Below, in pieces: positions 10,279 through 19,812 of a DNA stretch of 64,000 nucleotides. The translations under genes and the position numbers were made by a program. Location of the stretch: the NCBI RefSeq assembly GCF_005049045.1, contig NZ_SUPK01000011.1:1-64000 (forward strand). Reading direction: 5' to 3'. This DNA comes from Cohnella pontilimi (GTDB lineage Bacteria > Bacillota > Bacilli > Paenibacillales > Paenibacillaceae). Below the pieces are notes generated by a model. It saw nothing but the letters and a program-made list of their open reading frames with translations. It had not been told where the DNA came from and did not search any database. The first letter of the stretch is position 1. Each line of letters opens with the position of its first letter.

Positions 10279-11076
10279 ATGAAAAGATGGGGTCTTCTCG
10301 GACTAGCCGTTCTGCTAGTCCTGGCAATCGCCGCCTGCGGCAAGAAAGACGCGGGTGCCGGCGGCAAAGTTTACAAGTTTGCAACCGATGCGGCGTACTC
10401 GCCGATGGAAATGATGGACAAGGACAAAATTGTCGGCTTCGACGCCGATTTCCTCGATGCCGTCATGAAGGAAGCCGAACTCGATTACACGCTGACGAAC
10501 ACCGGATGGGATCCGATGCTCATCAGTGTGAAAGATGGCAAGGAATATGACGGGGGCATATCCTCTGTGTCGATCACGGAAGATCGAAAAAAGGATTACG
10601 ATTATTCGATTCCTTACTTTGAATCCACGAACATGATCATGTCCAAGAAGGACAGCGGCGTTAAATCCGCACTCGACATCAAGGACAAGAAAGTCGCCGT
10701 TCAAACCGGAACGACGGCAGATATCATCATGAGCGAGCTGATGGGCAAAAACAACGGCAACCTCAAGCGGTTCGACAACAACACGCTGGCTTTCATGGAT
10801 ATGGACAAAGGCGGCGTGGACGCGGTTGTTGCCGACATCGCGATCGTGCGCGAGTACCTGAAGCAAAACCCGAACAAAAACTATGAAGGCACGCTCGACC
10901 CCGAGCACTTCTCTTCGGAGTTTTACGGCATTCTGCTGCCGAAGGGCAGCGAGCTGAAGGCGAAGCTGGATCCGGCCATCAAGAAAGTGCTGGAGAACGG
11001 CAAGTATGTGGAGATCTACAAAAAGTGGATGGGCGAAGAACCGAACGTACAGAACGTATTGAACGCAAAAGCATAA
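10279..11076 (+). CDS. Polar amino-acid ABC transporter, substrate-binding lipoprotein
   Basis: Captures an amino acid at the cell surface for an ABC importer. The 265-residue protein has a lipoprotein signal peptide ending AIAAC (Cys at about residue 21) followed by a family 3 solute-binding domain: YKFATDAAYSPMEM, then GFDADFLDAVMKEA, and VAVQTGTTADIIMSEL in the hinge region. Start ATG at 10279 with GGGAGG seven bases before. Permease and ATPase genes follow, making a complete three-gene importer. The specific amino acid (glutamine, arginine, cystine or other) cannot be told from sequence by eye. Confidence 0.92.
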   Translation: MKRWGLLGLAVLLVLAIAACGKKDAGAGGKVYKFATDAAYSPMEMMDKDKIVGFDADFLDAVMKEAELDYTLTNTGWDPMLISVKDGKEYDGGISSVSITEDRKKDYDYSIPYFESTNMIMSKKDSGVKSALDIKDKKVAVQTGTTADIIMSELMGKNNGNLKRFDNNTLAFMDMDKGGVDAVVADIAIVREYLKQNPNKNYEGTLDPEHFSSEFYGILLPKGSELKAKLDPAIKKVLENGKYVEIYKKWMGEEPNVQNVLNAKA

Positions 11077-11154
11077 CCGTTTCGCGTAAACATGCGTAGT
11101 GGCGGCCATTACGCATGTTTTTTGTCGCAATAAACGGCAGGAAGGAAGAACGAG

Positions 11155-11805
11155 ATGAATTTTGAGCTTATTTATGAGTGGTCGGACCTGTTTTTGAAAG
11201 GAACGCTGATCACCATTGGAATATCCGTTGCCGGTATTTTGCTTGGAGCGATGCTTGGACTCGTGATAGCCCTCGGCAGAATGGCCCGGACGGTTTATGT
11301 ACGATGGCCAACGGACGCGTATGTAAACTTTTTTCGCGGCACCCCTTTGCTCGTTCAAGTGCTGATTATTCACTTTGGCGTAGTCCCCGCGTTGTATGGA
11401 TCCTCCAACGTTTATATTGCCGCCATTTTAGCTTTAACCCTCAATTCGGCTGCTTATTGTGCAGAGATTTACCGTGCGGGCATTCAATCGATCGACAAAG
11501 GCCAGCGGGAAGCCTCTTATTCGCTCGGTATGACGCATTTTCAAGCGATGCGTTTCGTCATTTTGCCGCAGGCCGTTAAACGAATGATTCCCGCGTTCGG
11601 CAATGAATTTATCGTCTTGGTGAAAGACTCCTCGATCGTATCGGTGATCGCCGCGCCCGAGCTGATGTACTGGGCAAGATCAATGGGCGCGGCCGCTTAT
11701 AAAGTGTGGGAGCCTTATTTGACTGCAGCGCTTATTTATTTCATTCTGACGTACAGTCTGAATAAGCTATTGATTTATATAGAAAGGAAGACGGTGACGC
11801 AATGA
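11155..11805 (+). CDS. Polar amino-acid ABC transporter, permease
   Basis: A 216-residue membrane protein of the HisMQ/GlnP family with about five transmembrane helices. The EAA motif that contacts the ATPase is visible as [24 protein letters not shown]. The N-terminal sequence [29 protein letters not shown] is typical for the family. Start ATG follows GGAAGGAAG. The stop overlaps the ATPase start by four bases (ATGA), indicating translational coupling. The 78-base gap after the binding-protein gene contains a weak hairpin that may lower downstream expression. Confidence 0.93.
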   Translation: MNFELIYEWSDLFLKGTLITIGISVAGILLGAMLGLVIALGRMARTVYVRWPTDAYVNFFRGTPLLVQVLIIHFGVVPALYGSSNVYIAAILALTLNSAAYCAEIYRAGIQSIDKGQREASYSLGMTHFQAMRFVILPQAVKRMIPAFGNEFIVLVKDSSIVSVIAAPELMYWARSMGAAAYKVWEPYLTAALIYFILTYSLNKLLIYIERKTVTQ

Positions 11806-12536
11806 ACCCGATGATTCGAGTCAAGCAACTGTCCAAATCGTTCGGTTCCAACACCGTGCTCCGCGATATCGATCTCGAAGTGATGCCTAAAGAAGTGGTG
11901 GTGCTGATCGGTGCTTCCGGTTCCGGCAAATCGACCTTGCTCCGCTGCCTCAACGCTTTGGAGACGGCGGAAAAGGGCGAAATTTGGATAGAAGAAACAC
12001 CTTTGCTGGCTAAAGATACCAATATCCCCAAGCTCAGAATGGAGATGGGGATGGTATTCCAGCAATTCAACCTGTTTCCGCACATGAAGGTTATCGATAA
12101 CATCACGCTGGCACCCATTCGCGTCCGGGGCTGGACTCCCGAGCAAGCACGCGCCAAAGGGATGGAACTGCTGCGCAAGGTCGGCTTGGAAACGAAGGCG
12201 GACGCTTACCCCGCGTCGCTCTCGGGCGGCCAATCCCAGCGTGTGGCCATTGCGCGCGCGCTCGCGATGGAGCCGAAAATCATGCTGTTCGACGAACCGA
12301 CGTCCGCTCTGGACCCCGAGATGGTGGGCGAGGTTCTCGCCGTCATGAAGACGCTGGCCAAGGAAGGCATGACGATGATCGTCGTGACCCACGAAATGGG
12401 TTTTGCCCGCGAGGTGGGCGACAGGATCATATTCCTCGATCAAGGCGTATTGCTTGAGCAAGGGACGCCGGAAGAAGTGTTCGGCAACCCTAGGAATGAA
12501 CGAACCAAAGAATTTTTGTCCAAGGTGCTTGCTTAA
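11802..12536 (+). CDS. Polar amino-acid ABC transporter, ATP-binding protein
   Basis: A 244-residue ATPase of the GlnQ/HisP family that powers the importer encoded just upstream. Walker [10 protein letters not shown] (residues 37-45), signature LSGGQSQR, Walker [15 protein letters not shown] and H-loop VVTHEMGF are all intact. Translation starts inside the permease stop codon (ATGA). A terminator 16 bases after the stop closes the operon. Confidence 0.95.
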   Translation: MNPMIRVKQLSKSFGSNTVLRDIDLEVMPKEVVVLIGASGSGKSTLLRCLNALETAEKGEIWIEETPLLAKDTNIPKLRMEMGMVFQQFNLFPHMKVIDNITLAPIRVRGWTPEQARAKGMELLRKVGLETKADAYPASLSGGQSQRVAIARALAMEPKIMLFDEPTSALDPEMVGEVLAVMKTLAKEGMTMIVVTHEMGFAREVGDRIIFLDQGVLLEQGTPEEVFGNPRNERTKEFLSKVLA

Positions 12537-12551
12537 ATAAATGACGAAATC

Positions 12552-12586
12552 CCTCCTGTAGACCTTCTGCGGGAGGTTTTCTTTTG
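12552..12586 (+). terminator. Intrinsic terminator of the amino-acid ABC operon
   Basis: CCTCCTGTAGA pairs with TCTGCGGGAGG (two G-U pairs), followed by TTTTCTTTT. Confidence 0.85.
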
Positions 12587-12594
12587 TTATTTTT

Positions 12595-12617
12595 CTGTTA
12601 TACTTTATATATAACAG
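12595..12617 (+). promoter_or_regulatory. Palindromic operator, probable autoregulatory site of the GntR regulator
   Basis: CTGTTATA and TATAACAG form a perfect 8-bp inverted repeat around a 7-base centre, 22 bases before the regulator's GTG start. It contains TATACT, a plausible -10. Position and symmetry fit autoregulation by a YtrA-type GntR repressor; this is inference. Confidence 0.6.
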
Positions 12618-12639
12618 ATGACACAATGGAGGGATTGAT

Positions 12640-13041
12640 GTGTTCATCGAGATCGACATGCAGTCTGAGATTCCTCTCTATACGCAGCTTGCGGATCAAT
12701 TGATTGAAGGCATTGCGTCCGGCCAGCTGAAGCCCGGTGATCCTTTGCCGTCGGTTCGCAGTCTGGGAGCCGATCTCGGTATCAATTTGCACACAGTCAA
12801 TAAGGCCTATCAGACTTTGAAACAGGAAGGTTTTCTTGACATTCACCGGAAGCAGGGAGTCATCGTGCGGAGCGGCGGCATGCCGCCCATCACCGACGAA
12901 TTCCTTCGCAGAATGGGCCGGCAGGTCAAGTCGTTGGCGGCAGAGGCCGCTATTCGCGGGATGAATGAAGAGGATTTCGTCCGGAAGTGCACGGAGACCT
13001 ACCGCAGTACGATCAACTTCAGTGGAGGCGATGGCTCATGA
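12640..13041 (+). CDS. GntR family transcriptional regulator, YtrA subfamily
   Basis: A 133-residue DNA-binding protein. The N-terminal winged helix-turn-helix covers residues 8-75 (YTQLADQLIEGIASGQLKPG, LPSVRSLGADLGINLHTVNK, YQTLKQEGFLDIHRKQG) and is followed by a short helical tail of about 50 residues, the compact layout of the YtrA subfamily that usually controls a neighbouring transporter or membrane protein. Start GTG at 12640 after GGAGGG. Its stop overlaps the ATG of the next membrane-protein gene by four bases, so the two are coupled, and a palindrome sits at the promoter. Confidence 0.92.
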   Translation: MFIEIDMQSEIPLYTQLADQLIEGIASGQLKPGDPLPSVRSLGADLGINLHTVNKAYQTLKQEGFLDIHRKQGVIVRSGGMPPITDEFLRRMGRQVKSLAAEAAIRGMNEEDFVRKCTETYRSTINFSGGDGS

Positions 13042-14120
13042 TAAGCTGGTTCATGTTAGGTGTCATCAATCTTGTGGTGATTCTGGCTTTGGCGCTTCAT
13101 CCGTACATTGCGGCGAAAGCCGTATTGTTCGGGGTTTACGTACCGGAATCAGATCGCAGTGATCCGCTCGTAACGGGCATGAGGAGGCGGTTTGCCCTTT
13201 CGGTATTCTTCGCGGCTGTGCTCGGGGATGCGGCCGCGGCCCGGGTCGTCGTTGCATCCGGAGGATCCGACGAAGTTCTCATGCCGGTGTTGTTTGCCAT
13301 TCAGATCCTGACTGTGGTGATCGCATACGTAAGGTTTCGTAAGGCGGCGCTTCAGCTGAAGAAGGATCGCGGCTGGGAATCACCGGCCCAGGCCGGAAAG
13401 CGAGTCGTGAACCTGCAGTTCCACGAAAGGTCAAAATCATTCAACAGCGCATGGTATGCCGTGCATCTCCTCATAGTAGCCGTCAGTGTGATAGGGGCCA
13501 TCGTCATGTGGGACCGGATACCTGAGACGCTTGTCACCCACTACAATGGCCGATGGGAAGCTGACGGATGGTCGGAGAAGTCGACCGGATCCGTTTTCCA
13601 GTTTAATTTCATACAGCTCGGAATGATCGTCCTTTTCCTTCTTATTCATGCCACCGTCCGCCATGCCAAGCAAGTTCTCGATCCTGCCCAGCCGGAAAAA
13701 TCGATGGCGCGTGAGATCCGGTTCCGCAAACAGAATGCTGTCTTCCTGTGGGCGTTAAGTTTAATGGTTGTGGCCTTGTTCTCGCTGATCCAAGGATCCA
13801 TCCTCTATAATTGGAATCACGAAACGGTTATCGCTATTTCGATCATTTTTCCGGCGGCCGTCATCCTCTTCTTGATCCTGTTCATGATTTATTTATCGAA
13901 ACAAGGTTGGGAAGGGCCGAACGATCCTGCTTTTTTGGAAGACAACAAGTGGAAAGCCGGCGGTCTGTTTTATTACAGCAAGGAAGATCCGGCCCTTCTT
14001 GTACCGAAACGGATCGGCCTCGGCTACACGATTAATTTTGCACATCCCATAGGCTGGGTGATCTTGGGGGTAATTCTCGCCGCGCCTCTGCTGATCGTGA
14101 TCATCAGCTTGGCCAACTAA
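13038..14120 (+). CDS. DUF1648 domain membrane protein
   Basis: A 360-residue integral membrane protein with about seven to eight hydrophobic helices. The central DUF1648 signature is visible as MWDRIPETLVTHYNGRWEADGWSEKS (in two blocks around residues 156-185), as in the SdpI/YhdI-like immunity and membrane proteins. DUF5808-like sequence (KWKAGGLFYYSKEDPALLVPKR) lies near residues 300-325. The ATG at 13038 overlaps the regulator stop (ATGA) behind GTGGAGG. GntR-YtrA plus DUF1648 is a common pairing in Bacilli. Function unknown; SdpI-like peptide immunity is one possibility. Confidence 0.85.
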   Translation: MISWFMLGVINLVVILALALHPYIAAKAVLFGVYVPESDRSDPLVTGMRRRFALSVFFAAVLGDAAAARVVVASGGSDEVLMPVLFAIQILTVVIAYVRFRKAALQLKKDRGWESPAQAGKRVVNLQFHERSKSFNSAWYAVHLLIVAVSVIGAIVMWDRIPETLVTHYNGRWEADGWSEKSTGSVFQFNFIQLGMIVLFLLIHATVRHAKQVLDPAQPEKSMAREIRFRKQNAVFLWALSLMVVALFSLIQGSILYNWNHETVIAISIIFPAAVILFLILFMIYLSKQGWEGPNDPAFLEDNKWKAGGLFYYSKEDPALLVPKRIGLGYTINFAHPIGWVILGVILAAPLLIVIISLAN

Positions 14121-14170
14121 AAAAGTCTTGCCGCGAGCGCAATTCACTCCCACGCGGCAAGACTTTTGCT
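14121..14170. terminator. Bidirectional terminator between convergent genes
   Basis: AAAGTCTTGCCGCG pairs with CGCGGCAAGACTTT around a 17-base loop, with A's on one side and T's on the other, so it can stop transcripts from both the DUF1648 gene (+) and the YebC-family gene (-). Confidence 0.85.
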
Positions 14171-14176
14171 TAAAGA

Positions 14177-14896
14177 TTACTCTTCCAACTCGACGTTATG
14201 GTAAACCTGCTGAACATCCTCTAAATCTTCCAGAGCATCGACGAGCTTTTCAAATTGAGCCTGCGCATCTTCCGGAAGCGTGACATACGTTTGGGGAAGC
14301 ATGATGATTTCGGCTACCGTAAATTCGGTAATCCCCGCGTTGCGGAATGCTTCCTGCACAGCGTGAAACTGGTCTGGTGCGGCATATACGATGACGGCTT
14401 CCTCTTCCTCAAAGACGTCGCGCACGTCAGCATCAGCCTCAAGGAGCAGCTCTATGACGTCGTCCGCCGATTTCCCCGTGATGCCGAAAACGGCAGTCGC
14501 GTCGAACATGTAAGCGACAGATCCGTTCACACCCATACTGCCGCCGTTCTTATTAAACGCGGATCGCACGTCGGCGGCGGTACGGTTCACATTATTGGTC
14601 AGCGTATCGACGATCACCATCGAACCGTTCGGTCCGAAGCCTTCATAACGCAGTTCCGAGTAGTTGTCGTCCCCGCTGCCTTTCGCCTTCTCAAGGGCGC
14701 GGTCGATGATCGCTCTCGGCACGTTGTATGTTTTTGCGCGTTCAAGTACAACCTTAAGCGCCCGGTTGGATTCCGGATCCGGTTCGCCTTTCTTCGCGGC
14801 GACGTAGATTTCGACGCCGAACTTGGCATAGATGCGGCTCGTGTTGGCGTCCTTCGAAGCTTTTTTTGTTTTAATATTATTCCATTTGCGGCCCAT
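14177..14896 (-). CDS. YebC/PmpR family regulator (YeeN-like)
   Basis: A 239-residue protein of the YebC/TACO1 family, recently linked to ribosomal translation of difficult sequences and in some species to transcription. The conserved N-terminus [20 protein letters not shown] and the block [23 protein letters not shown] are present, and the YeeN branch is indicated by the C-terminal run [29 protein letters not shown]. The length equals the family standard (about 240). It is transcribed alone, convergent with the DUF1648 gene. Confidence 0.93.
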   Translation of the reverse strand: MGRKWNNIKTKKASKDANTSRIYAKFGVEIYVAAKKGEPDPESNRALKVVLERAKTYNVPRAIIDRALEKAKGSGDDNYSELRYEGFGPNGSMVIVDTLTNNVNRTAADVRSAFNKNGGSMGVNGSVAYMFDATAVFGITGKSADDVIELLLEADADVRDVFEEEEAVIVYAAPDQFHAVQEAFRNAGITEFTVAEIIMLPQTYVTLPEDAQAQFEKLVDALEDLEDVQQVYHNVELEE

Positions 14897-15018
14897 GATA
14901 CGCCCACTTTCGTTACAAAGTTTTCTCGGGGTCGGATAAGTTCGACACTCCTACTATCATAACATGAGTGCTGCCAAGACAAAAAGAACCGCATAAACGG
15001 TTCTCTCCTGTTTAAGTA

Positions 15019-15095
15019 TGGCGCGCCCGATACGATTCGAACGTACGACCTGCAGTTTAGGAAACTGTCGCTCTATCCTGCTGAGCTACGGGCGC
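15019..15095 (-). tRNA. tRNA-Arg (anticodon CCU)
   Basis: 77 bases on the minus strand with acceptor GCGCCCG / CGGGCGC, D-arm GCTCAGCAGGATAGAGC, anticodon loop TTCCTAA (CCU), T-arm GTACGTTCGAATCGTAT and encoded CCA. The first pair of the anticodon stem is an A-C mismatch, so it is slightly irregular. Confidence 0.93.
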
Positions 15096-15163
15096 GCGGT
15101 GCGATAATCATTTTATCAGAAATTGCGTCTCGTGCAAAGTTGAAATCACTGGGAATGACGGCG

Positions 15164-17722
15164 TCAGGCATCTTCGCGCAGCTCTTCGATCAGATTGGCT
15201 TTGGCCATCTTGCGGAGCGGCCCTTGTACAGACAGCAGTCCGACCCCAAGTGCAAATACGCAGGCGATTAACGCGCCTCCCCAAGGGAAGACGAACGGGA
15301 TACCCTCTATGCCGGTAAGCTGGCTGTAGAGGAAGTAGCTCAGACCGCCTCCCAGCAAAAGTCCCCAGAAGCCCCCGATCACGCCGAACCACGCGCCTTC
15401 GGCTGTTGCCATTCTTCGAATTTGACCCATCGTCATGCCGACCGCTTGAAGGAGACCCATCTCCCGTCGACGGAGCAGCAAGTTGGTTTGAACCGTGTTG
15501 ATGATATTTAAGCTGCCGATGAGACCGATAACCGCCAGGAACCCATACACGAAAATTTGCATTTGCACGGCGAACTGACGCTGCTCTCGTTGCCGGTCCA
15601 CAATGTTCACCAATTGCGCGCCGGGGATATCGGCCGTTATTTGCTCAAGAGCAATACGTACCGGTTCGGAGTCCGCTCCATCTTTCAAAGCCACTTGGAC
15701 ACCCATCAGCGCCGTGCCGAAAGGGTCGCCTGTGAGAGGAGGCGCGTCCAGGAGCTTCTGCATCATGTTTTTCGTCACGATGACCGTAAGAGCATCCTGT
15801 TCGTACGGCCTGTCAAAAGCGGATTCCGACAGGATGCCGAGGATTTTGACCTGTCGGGCGGTTTTCTCGTCCGTAGGATTGTCGCCCATCTGCAAAGTCA
15901 ACGTGTCGCCGACCTTGTACCCCGTCAATTCGAAAACTTGCTTTTTTTTGTCGGACCTGAGGTAAGGTTTAACGGTTTGAATGAGGATGACGCCATCGCT
16001 TTCGTCCAACTTGGCCGCGTCTGCCGTTCCGGATTTCAGATAGGAAGCGGCTTTGCTCAACCTCGCATCGTCGTATAATTGCACATATGTGGAGACGGCG
16101 CGGCGTTGTTCTCCATTCCATTGGATATCGACAAAATGAATGTTCATCTTCTGCTCGAAATTTTCATTGACCATGGTGTCGGGGACGAGAGCGGAAACGA
16201 CCCGCGTATTGTATCGTCCGTATACCGCTTCAACGCCAGGAAGCTGGGTGATCCGGTCTAACGTTTCCGAATTCAAGAAATCCGCCGCCTTGCCGCCTTG
16301 GGCGGTATCTTCCTGCGCGATAATACGCCCGCCGATTTCGAATGCGATTTTGTTGTTTGCCGTCGTATCGACCGTCAGCTTGAACGCTTCCTGGGTGAAG
16401 TAATGGAACACAATGAACAAAGTGACACTGACCACGATGGAAAAAGTGGTGATGCGGAATTTGGTCCGGTTACGGCGAATGTTGGTGGAAGCCATTTTTC
16501 CCTCGATCCCCAGCAAGCGAAGCGGGGAAGGCAAGCGGGCACGACGGTAGGACTCGCGGACGATGCTGCCTGCTCCTTTTACGGCATCCACCGGCGACAC
16601 ACGGGACGCTTTGCGGGCGGGCAGCCAAGCGGCCAAGTACACCGCGGCAATTCCGACGCCTACGCTTAAGCCCATAATCCACCAATGGAAAGTGAGCTGA
16701 AATTGCTCCATCTGCAGAATATGGAATCCGCCTTGAATCATGAGCCACAGCACCAGCCACAACGCGCCCCAGCCGAGCGCCAGGCCGAGCGGAATGCCGA
16801 TTCCCGCCAGCACGGTGGCTTCCCGAAACACAAGACTGCGAATTTGACGCGGGGTGGCGCCGATCGTGCGCAATAATCCGAATTGACGGATCCGTTCCAG
16901 CACCGAAATATGAAAAGCGTTGTAGATGACGGCGATCGTTGATAATACGACCAATCCGACCAATGTGCCGAAAATTACCATGAGCGCGCGGTTTAAGCCG
17001 CTGTCCGGCGATTGGCCCATGAGCGCCAGCACCCGGGTATTCGTGCTGAAAGGATCGCCCAGCTTGGAGAATTCGTCCAAATGCGCGCCGATATCTGCCC
17101 CCGATTTCAGTGAAACGAACAGTTGATCGTGATACTCGGACTTCGCTCCGGGTGCAGGGGCGGACACCGGCAGCAGGCTGTAGGCACGAGAAGATCGCTC
17201 CATTTGCGTGAATTGCTCGTTTTTCAACAACCCGACCAAACGGTAAACATGCGGTTTCCCGTCCGCAGCGTTCAATGTGACTTGATCACCAAGCTTCGGT
17301 TTGCCGGGCAGCCGCTGGACGATCCATTCTTCCGCCGCCAGCTCGTCAGGAGATTCCGGCAGCCGGCCTGTGGAGAGATGAATCGGCGTCAGTTCGTAGG
17401 CGTCCTTGTTCACTTCATACACATAAATTTTGTATACGTCGTCCAGCTGAGTCTCCGAACCCATTCGAACAACCGCGACTTTGTCCACCAAAGCATGACC
17501 TTTCAGCTTGTCGTACAGCTTGGCCTCCGGCTTCGGGTAGCCGAAATGATATGCCCCTTGTTCATAGATTTGCTGATCCAGCATATTATCCTTGAGCGCC
17601 TGTCCCATGGTCAGGAGGGCGCTGATCAGCGCAACGGACAGCACGATGCCGAGCACCGTAAGCAGGGACCGTCGGCGCTGCTGCTTCAAATAACGCCCTG
17701 CCAGCACGCCATAGCCCCTCAT
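15164..17722 (-). CDS. FtsX-like ABC transporter permease, 852 residues
   Basis: A large MacB/FtsX-type permease with two FtsX domains. The first transmembrane helix is at residues 20-40 (LTVLGIVLSVALISALLTMG), followed by a ~200-residue extracellular domain. A three-helix FtsX bundle lies near 245-370 (VLERIRQFGLLRTIGATPRQI), then a second helix and extracellular domain, and a final bundle at 735-845 (LLLRRREMGLLQAVGMTMGQI). Such permeases do not import but transmit ATP-driven movement to the periplasm-side face (peptide export, antibiotic defence, cell-wall enzyme control). Its ATG overlaps the ATPase stop by four bases. A two-component system lies upstream on the same strand. Confidence 0.9.
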   Translation of the reverse strand: MRGYGVLAGRYLKQQRRRSLLTVLGIVLSVALISALLTMGQALKDNMLDQQIYEQGAYHFGYPKPEAKLYDKLKGHALVDKVAVVRMGSETQLDDVYKIYVYEVNKDAYELTPIHLSTGRLPESPDELAAEEWIVQRLPGKPKLGDQVTLNAADGKPHVYRLVGLLKNEQFTQMERSSRAYSLLPVSAPAPGAKSEYHDQLFVSLKSGADIGAHLDEFSKLGDPFSTNTRVLALMGQSPDSGLNRALMVIFGTLVGLVVLSTIAVIYNAFHISVLERIRQFGLLRTIGATPRQIRSLVFREATVLAGIGIPLGLALGWGALWLVLWLMIQGGFHILQMEQFQLTFHWWIMGLSVGVGIAAVYLAAWLPARKASRVSPVDAVKGAGSIVRESYRRARLPSPLRLLGIEGKMASTNIRRNRTKFRITTFSIVVSVTLFIVFHYFTQEAFKLTVDTTANNKIAFEIGGRIIAQEDTAQGGKAADFLNSETLDRITQLPGVEAVYGRYNTRVVSALVPDTMVNENFEQKMNIHFVDIQWNGEQRRAVSTYVQLYDDARLSKAASYLKSGTADAAKLDESDGVILIQTVKPYLRSDKKKQVFELTGYKVGDTLTLQMGDNPTDEKTARQVKILGILSESAFDRPYEQDALTVIVTKNMMQKLLDAPPLTGDPFGTALMGVQVALKDGADSEPVRIALEQITADIPGAQLVNIVDRQREQRQFAVQMQIFVYGFLAVIGLIGSLNIINTVQTNLLLRRREMGLLQAVGMTMGQIRRMATAEGAWFGVIGGFWGLLLGGGLSYFLYSQLTGIEGIPFVFPWGGALIACVFALGVGLLSVQGPLRKMAKANLIEELREDA

Positions 17723-18408
17723 ACCCGTGTTCCTCCCCGAGTATCTTCAATGAGCCGTCCGTCCTGCAGCCGGATGACGCGATCGGCTTCGGCGGCCACG
17801 TTCATGTCGTGCGAGATAACGATGACCGTCTGATGAAATTGCTTCACCGCGAGCTTCAATAGCTCTAGTACTTCACGACCGTTCGCCGTGTCCAGATTGC
17901 CCGTCGGCTCGTCGGCGAGCACAATGGCGGGGCGATAAGCGAGTGCCCGTCCGATCGCGACGCGCTGCTGTTGTCCGCCGGACAGCTCGGAAGGAAGGTG
18001 TTTCCGCCGTGCGTCCAATCCGAGCGTACGGATCAGATCGTGAACATAGGCTTTGTCCGGCTGCCTATGATCGAGCAGCAGCGGCAGCTGAATGTTTTCC
18101 TCCACATTGAGCACGGGAATCAAATTATAGGATTGAAAAATAAAACCGATTTTGCGGCGGCGGAACACGGCTCTCTCTTTCTCTTTCAGCCCGTACAAAT
18201 CTTCTCCGTCGATGTGGACATGTCCGGAGGTCGGCTTATCCAAGCCGCCGAGCAAATGCAGCAGCGTGCTTTTGCCGGAGCCGCTCGCGCCGACGACCGC
18301 CACGAATTCCCCTTGCCCAACGGCAAAGGATACGTCTTGTAACGCGTGGACCTGCGTACTGCCTTTACCGTATGTTTTGCCGAGTCCGTCTGCAGTAATG
18401 ACGTTCAT
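17719..18408 (-). CDS. ABC transporter ATP-binding protein, MacB/LolD type
   Basis: A 229-residue ATPase partner of the FtsX-like permease. Walker [10 protein letters not shown] (residues 40-48), signature LSGGQQQR, and the family-specific Walker B LADEPTGNLDT are intact. The 4-base overlap with the permease gene shows they form one unit. The ATG is 108 bases downstream of the histidine kinase stop, and the gap holds a candidate regulated promoter. Confidence 0.94.
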   Translation of the reverse strand: MNVITADGLGKTYGKGSTQVHALQDVSFAVGQGEFVAVVGASGSGKSTLLHLLGGLDKPTSGHVHIDGEDLYGLKEKERAVFRRRKIGFIFQSYNLIPVLNVEENIQLPLLLDHRQPDKAYVHDLIRTLGLDARRKHLPSELSGGQQQRVAIGRALAYRPAIVLADEPTGNLDTANGREVLELLKLAVKQFHQTVIVISHDMNVAAEADRVIRLQDGRLIEDTRGGTRV

Positions 18409-18455
18409 CTATCGTACCTCACCTTCAGATGGCCGATTTCCGGCTTTATGAGGAC

Positions 18456-18510
18456 AGTATAGCGCGGCAATCTTACAAATCCCTTGTGTTCCGGCTTACA
18501 GAATCGTAAG
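18456..18510 (-). promoter_or_regulatory. Candidate response-regulator-controlled promoter of the ABC genes
   Basis: Reading the minus strand, a TATACT -10 (18456-18461) has no good -35 but is preceded by TGTAAG at 18472-18477, TGTAAG at 18495-18500 and the inverse CTTAC at 18506-18510. Spaced TGTAAG repeats without a -35 are what an OmpR-type activator site looks like. The regulator is probably the one encoded immediately upstream (inference). Confidence 0.4.
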
Positions 18511-18516
18511 AATTTC

Positions 18517-19812
18517 TTAAATTGTATCTGTGTCCGGCAGGGAATGGAGGGGCAGCGTCAACACGAAACGGGAGCCGCCCTCTTTCCGGGAAGACGCAGT
18601 CAGCATGCCGCCGTGTCTCTCGACAATCGTTTTGGCCAGTGGCAGCCCCAGCCCGACTCCGCTTCCTGCCCGTGAAGTGCGATAAAATTTTTTGAAAATG
18701 TGAGGCAGGTGCTTTTCATCGATTCCTGGTCCTTGATCTTGCACATAGAGCCGGAGGAAAACGGTCGTCGTTTCCCAGCCAATGGTCACTTCTCCGCCGC
18801 TCGGAGTGTGTTCCACCGCATTTTTGATTAAATTGGCGAGTGCTTCGGCTAGCCAGCGGGGATCGTGAGGCACCGGCCCATCCGCCGACAAAGCAGGTGG
18901 AATCACGGCGACATGCACACCGCGATTATCAGCCAGCCGCTTTACGGCCATTACCGATCTATCGACTGTGTCCTGTACGGGCACTGGGTTTAGGATGAGC
19001 TGCAGGGCATCCGCTTCCAGACGGGCGATTTTGAGGAGTGTCTGAATCAGCCATTCCATCCGGTCCAATTCCCGCCTGCACGTGTCCAAAAACTCGGAGG
19101 CCGACGCCTGATCCACATTCCCTTCGCGAAGCAGATCGAGATAAATGGTCAGCGAAGCCAGCGGCGTTTTTAACTGGTGCGAAATATCGGCTACCGTATC
19201 TTTGAGAAAATCTTTTTCCTGATGAAGCTGTCCGATGGTCTCCTGCAACCGAATCGCCAGCTCCTGAACGGCGTTCGCCAGGAGGCCCAGCTCGCCTTCC
19301 TCGTATAACCGGAACGCCATCGGACGGTTGTGTTTCACGGTATCTTCCAATGAAACGGCCAGTTTGCGGATATCCGCCGACTGTCTGTGATATTCTCGAA
19401 GAATCGCTGCCCCAAGCAGGCCAATCAAGAGGAAGAAGCCGGCGGCGAGTGCGATTACCGTACGCTCCGAGTAAGCGGATAAAACGGGAATGAACTGTGC
19501 CTCCAAATTGGGCGTCAGCCCGTACTGTTCCGCCAGTCGCTTTCCATTCTCCTTATCTTCGGGCGATAAGGATTCCGGATGCGCGAGAAGGCTTGCCCAT
19601 TGGGCTGTCAACCCGGGATCGGCAGCCGACATTTTGCCGATCATGGCCGCTTGCTGTTCCAGCCATTGCCGCTTCAGGCGTTCGGAGGAATCCAGGGAGA
19701 ACAGCCATATGAAAAGGGCGGCAGCGGCGAATGCGGCAGTGAGCAACAGAGCGAGCCGCCGGACCGCCGGATTCCTCCACAACCGACCAGCGTGTTGTTC
19801 TATCCGTTCCAT
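18517..19812 (-). CDS. Sensor histidine kinase
   Basis: A 431-residue membrane kinase. Two transmembrane helices (about residues 20-39 and 117-139) flank an extracellular sensor region of ~75 residues, followed by a HAMP-like linker (EEGELGLLANAVQELAIRLQ). The phosphoacceptor is His212 in ISHQLKTPLASL. ATP-binding motifs are intact: N-box NLIKNAVEHTP, G1 DQGPGID, F-box FKKFYR and G2 GVGLGLPLAKTI. It overlaps the response-regulator gene by 13 bases. The FtsX-type transporter downstream is the likely target of the pair. Confidence 0.93.
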   Translation of the reverse strand: MERIEQHAGRLWRNPAVRRLALLLTAAFAAAALFIWLFSLDSSERLKRQWLEQQAAMIGKMSAADPGLTAQWASLLAHPESLSPEDKENGKRLAEQYGLTPNLEAQFIPVLSAYSERTVIALAAGFFLLIGLLGAAILREYHRQSADIRKLAVSLEDTVKHNRPMAFRLYEEGELGLLANAVQELAIRLQETIGQLHQEKDFLKDTVADISHQLKTPLASLTIYLDLLREGNVDQASASEFLDTCRRELDRMEWLIQTLLKIARLEADALQLILNPVPVQDTVDRSVMAVKRLADNRGVHVAVIPPALSADGPVPHDPRWLAEALANLIKNAVEHTPSGGEVTIGWETTTVFLRLYVQDQGPGIDEKHLPHIFKKFYRTSRAGSGVGLGLPLAKTIVERHGGMLTASSRKEGGSRFVLTLPLHSLPDTDTI

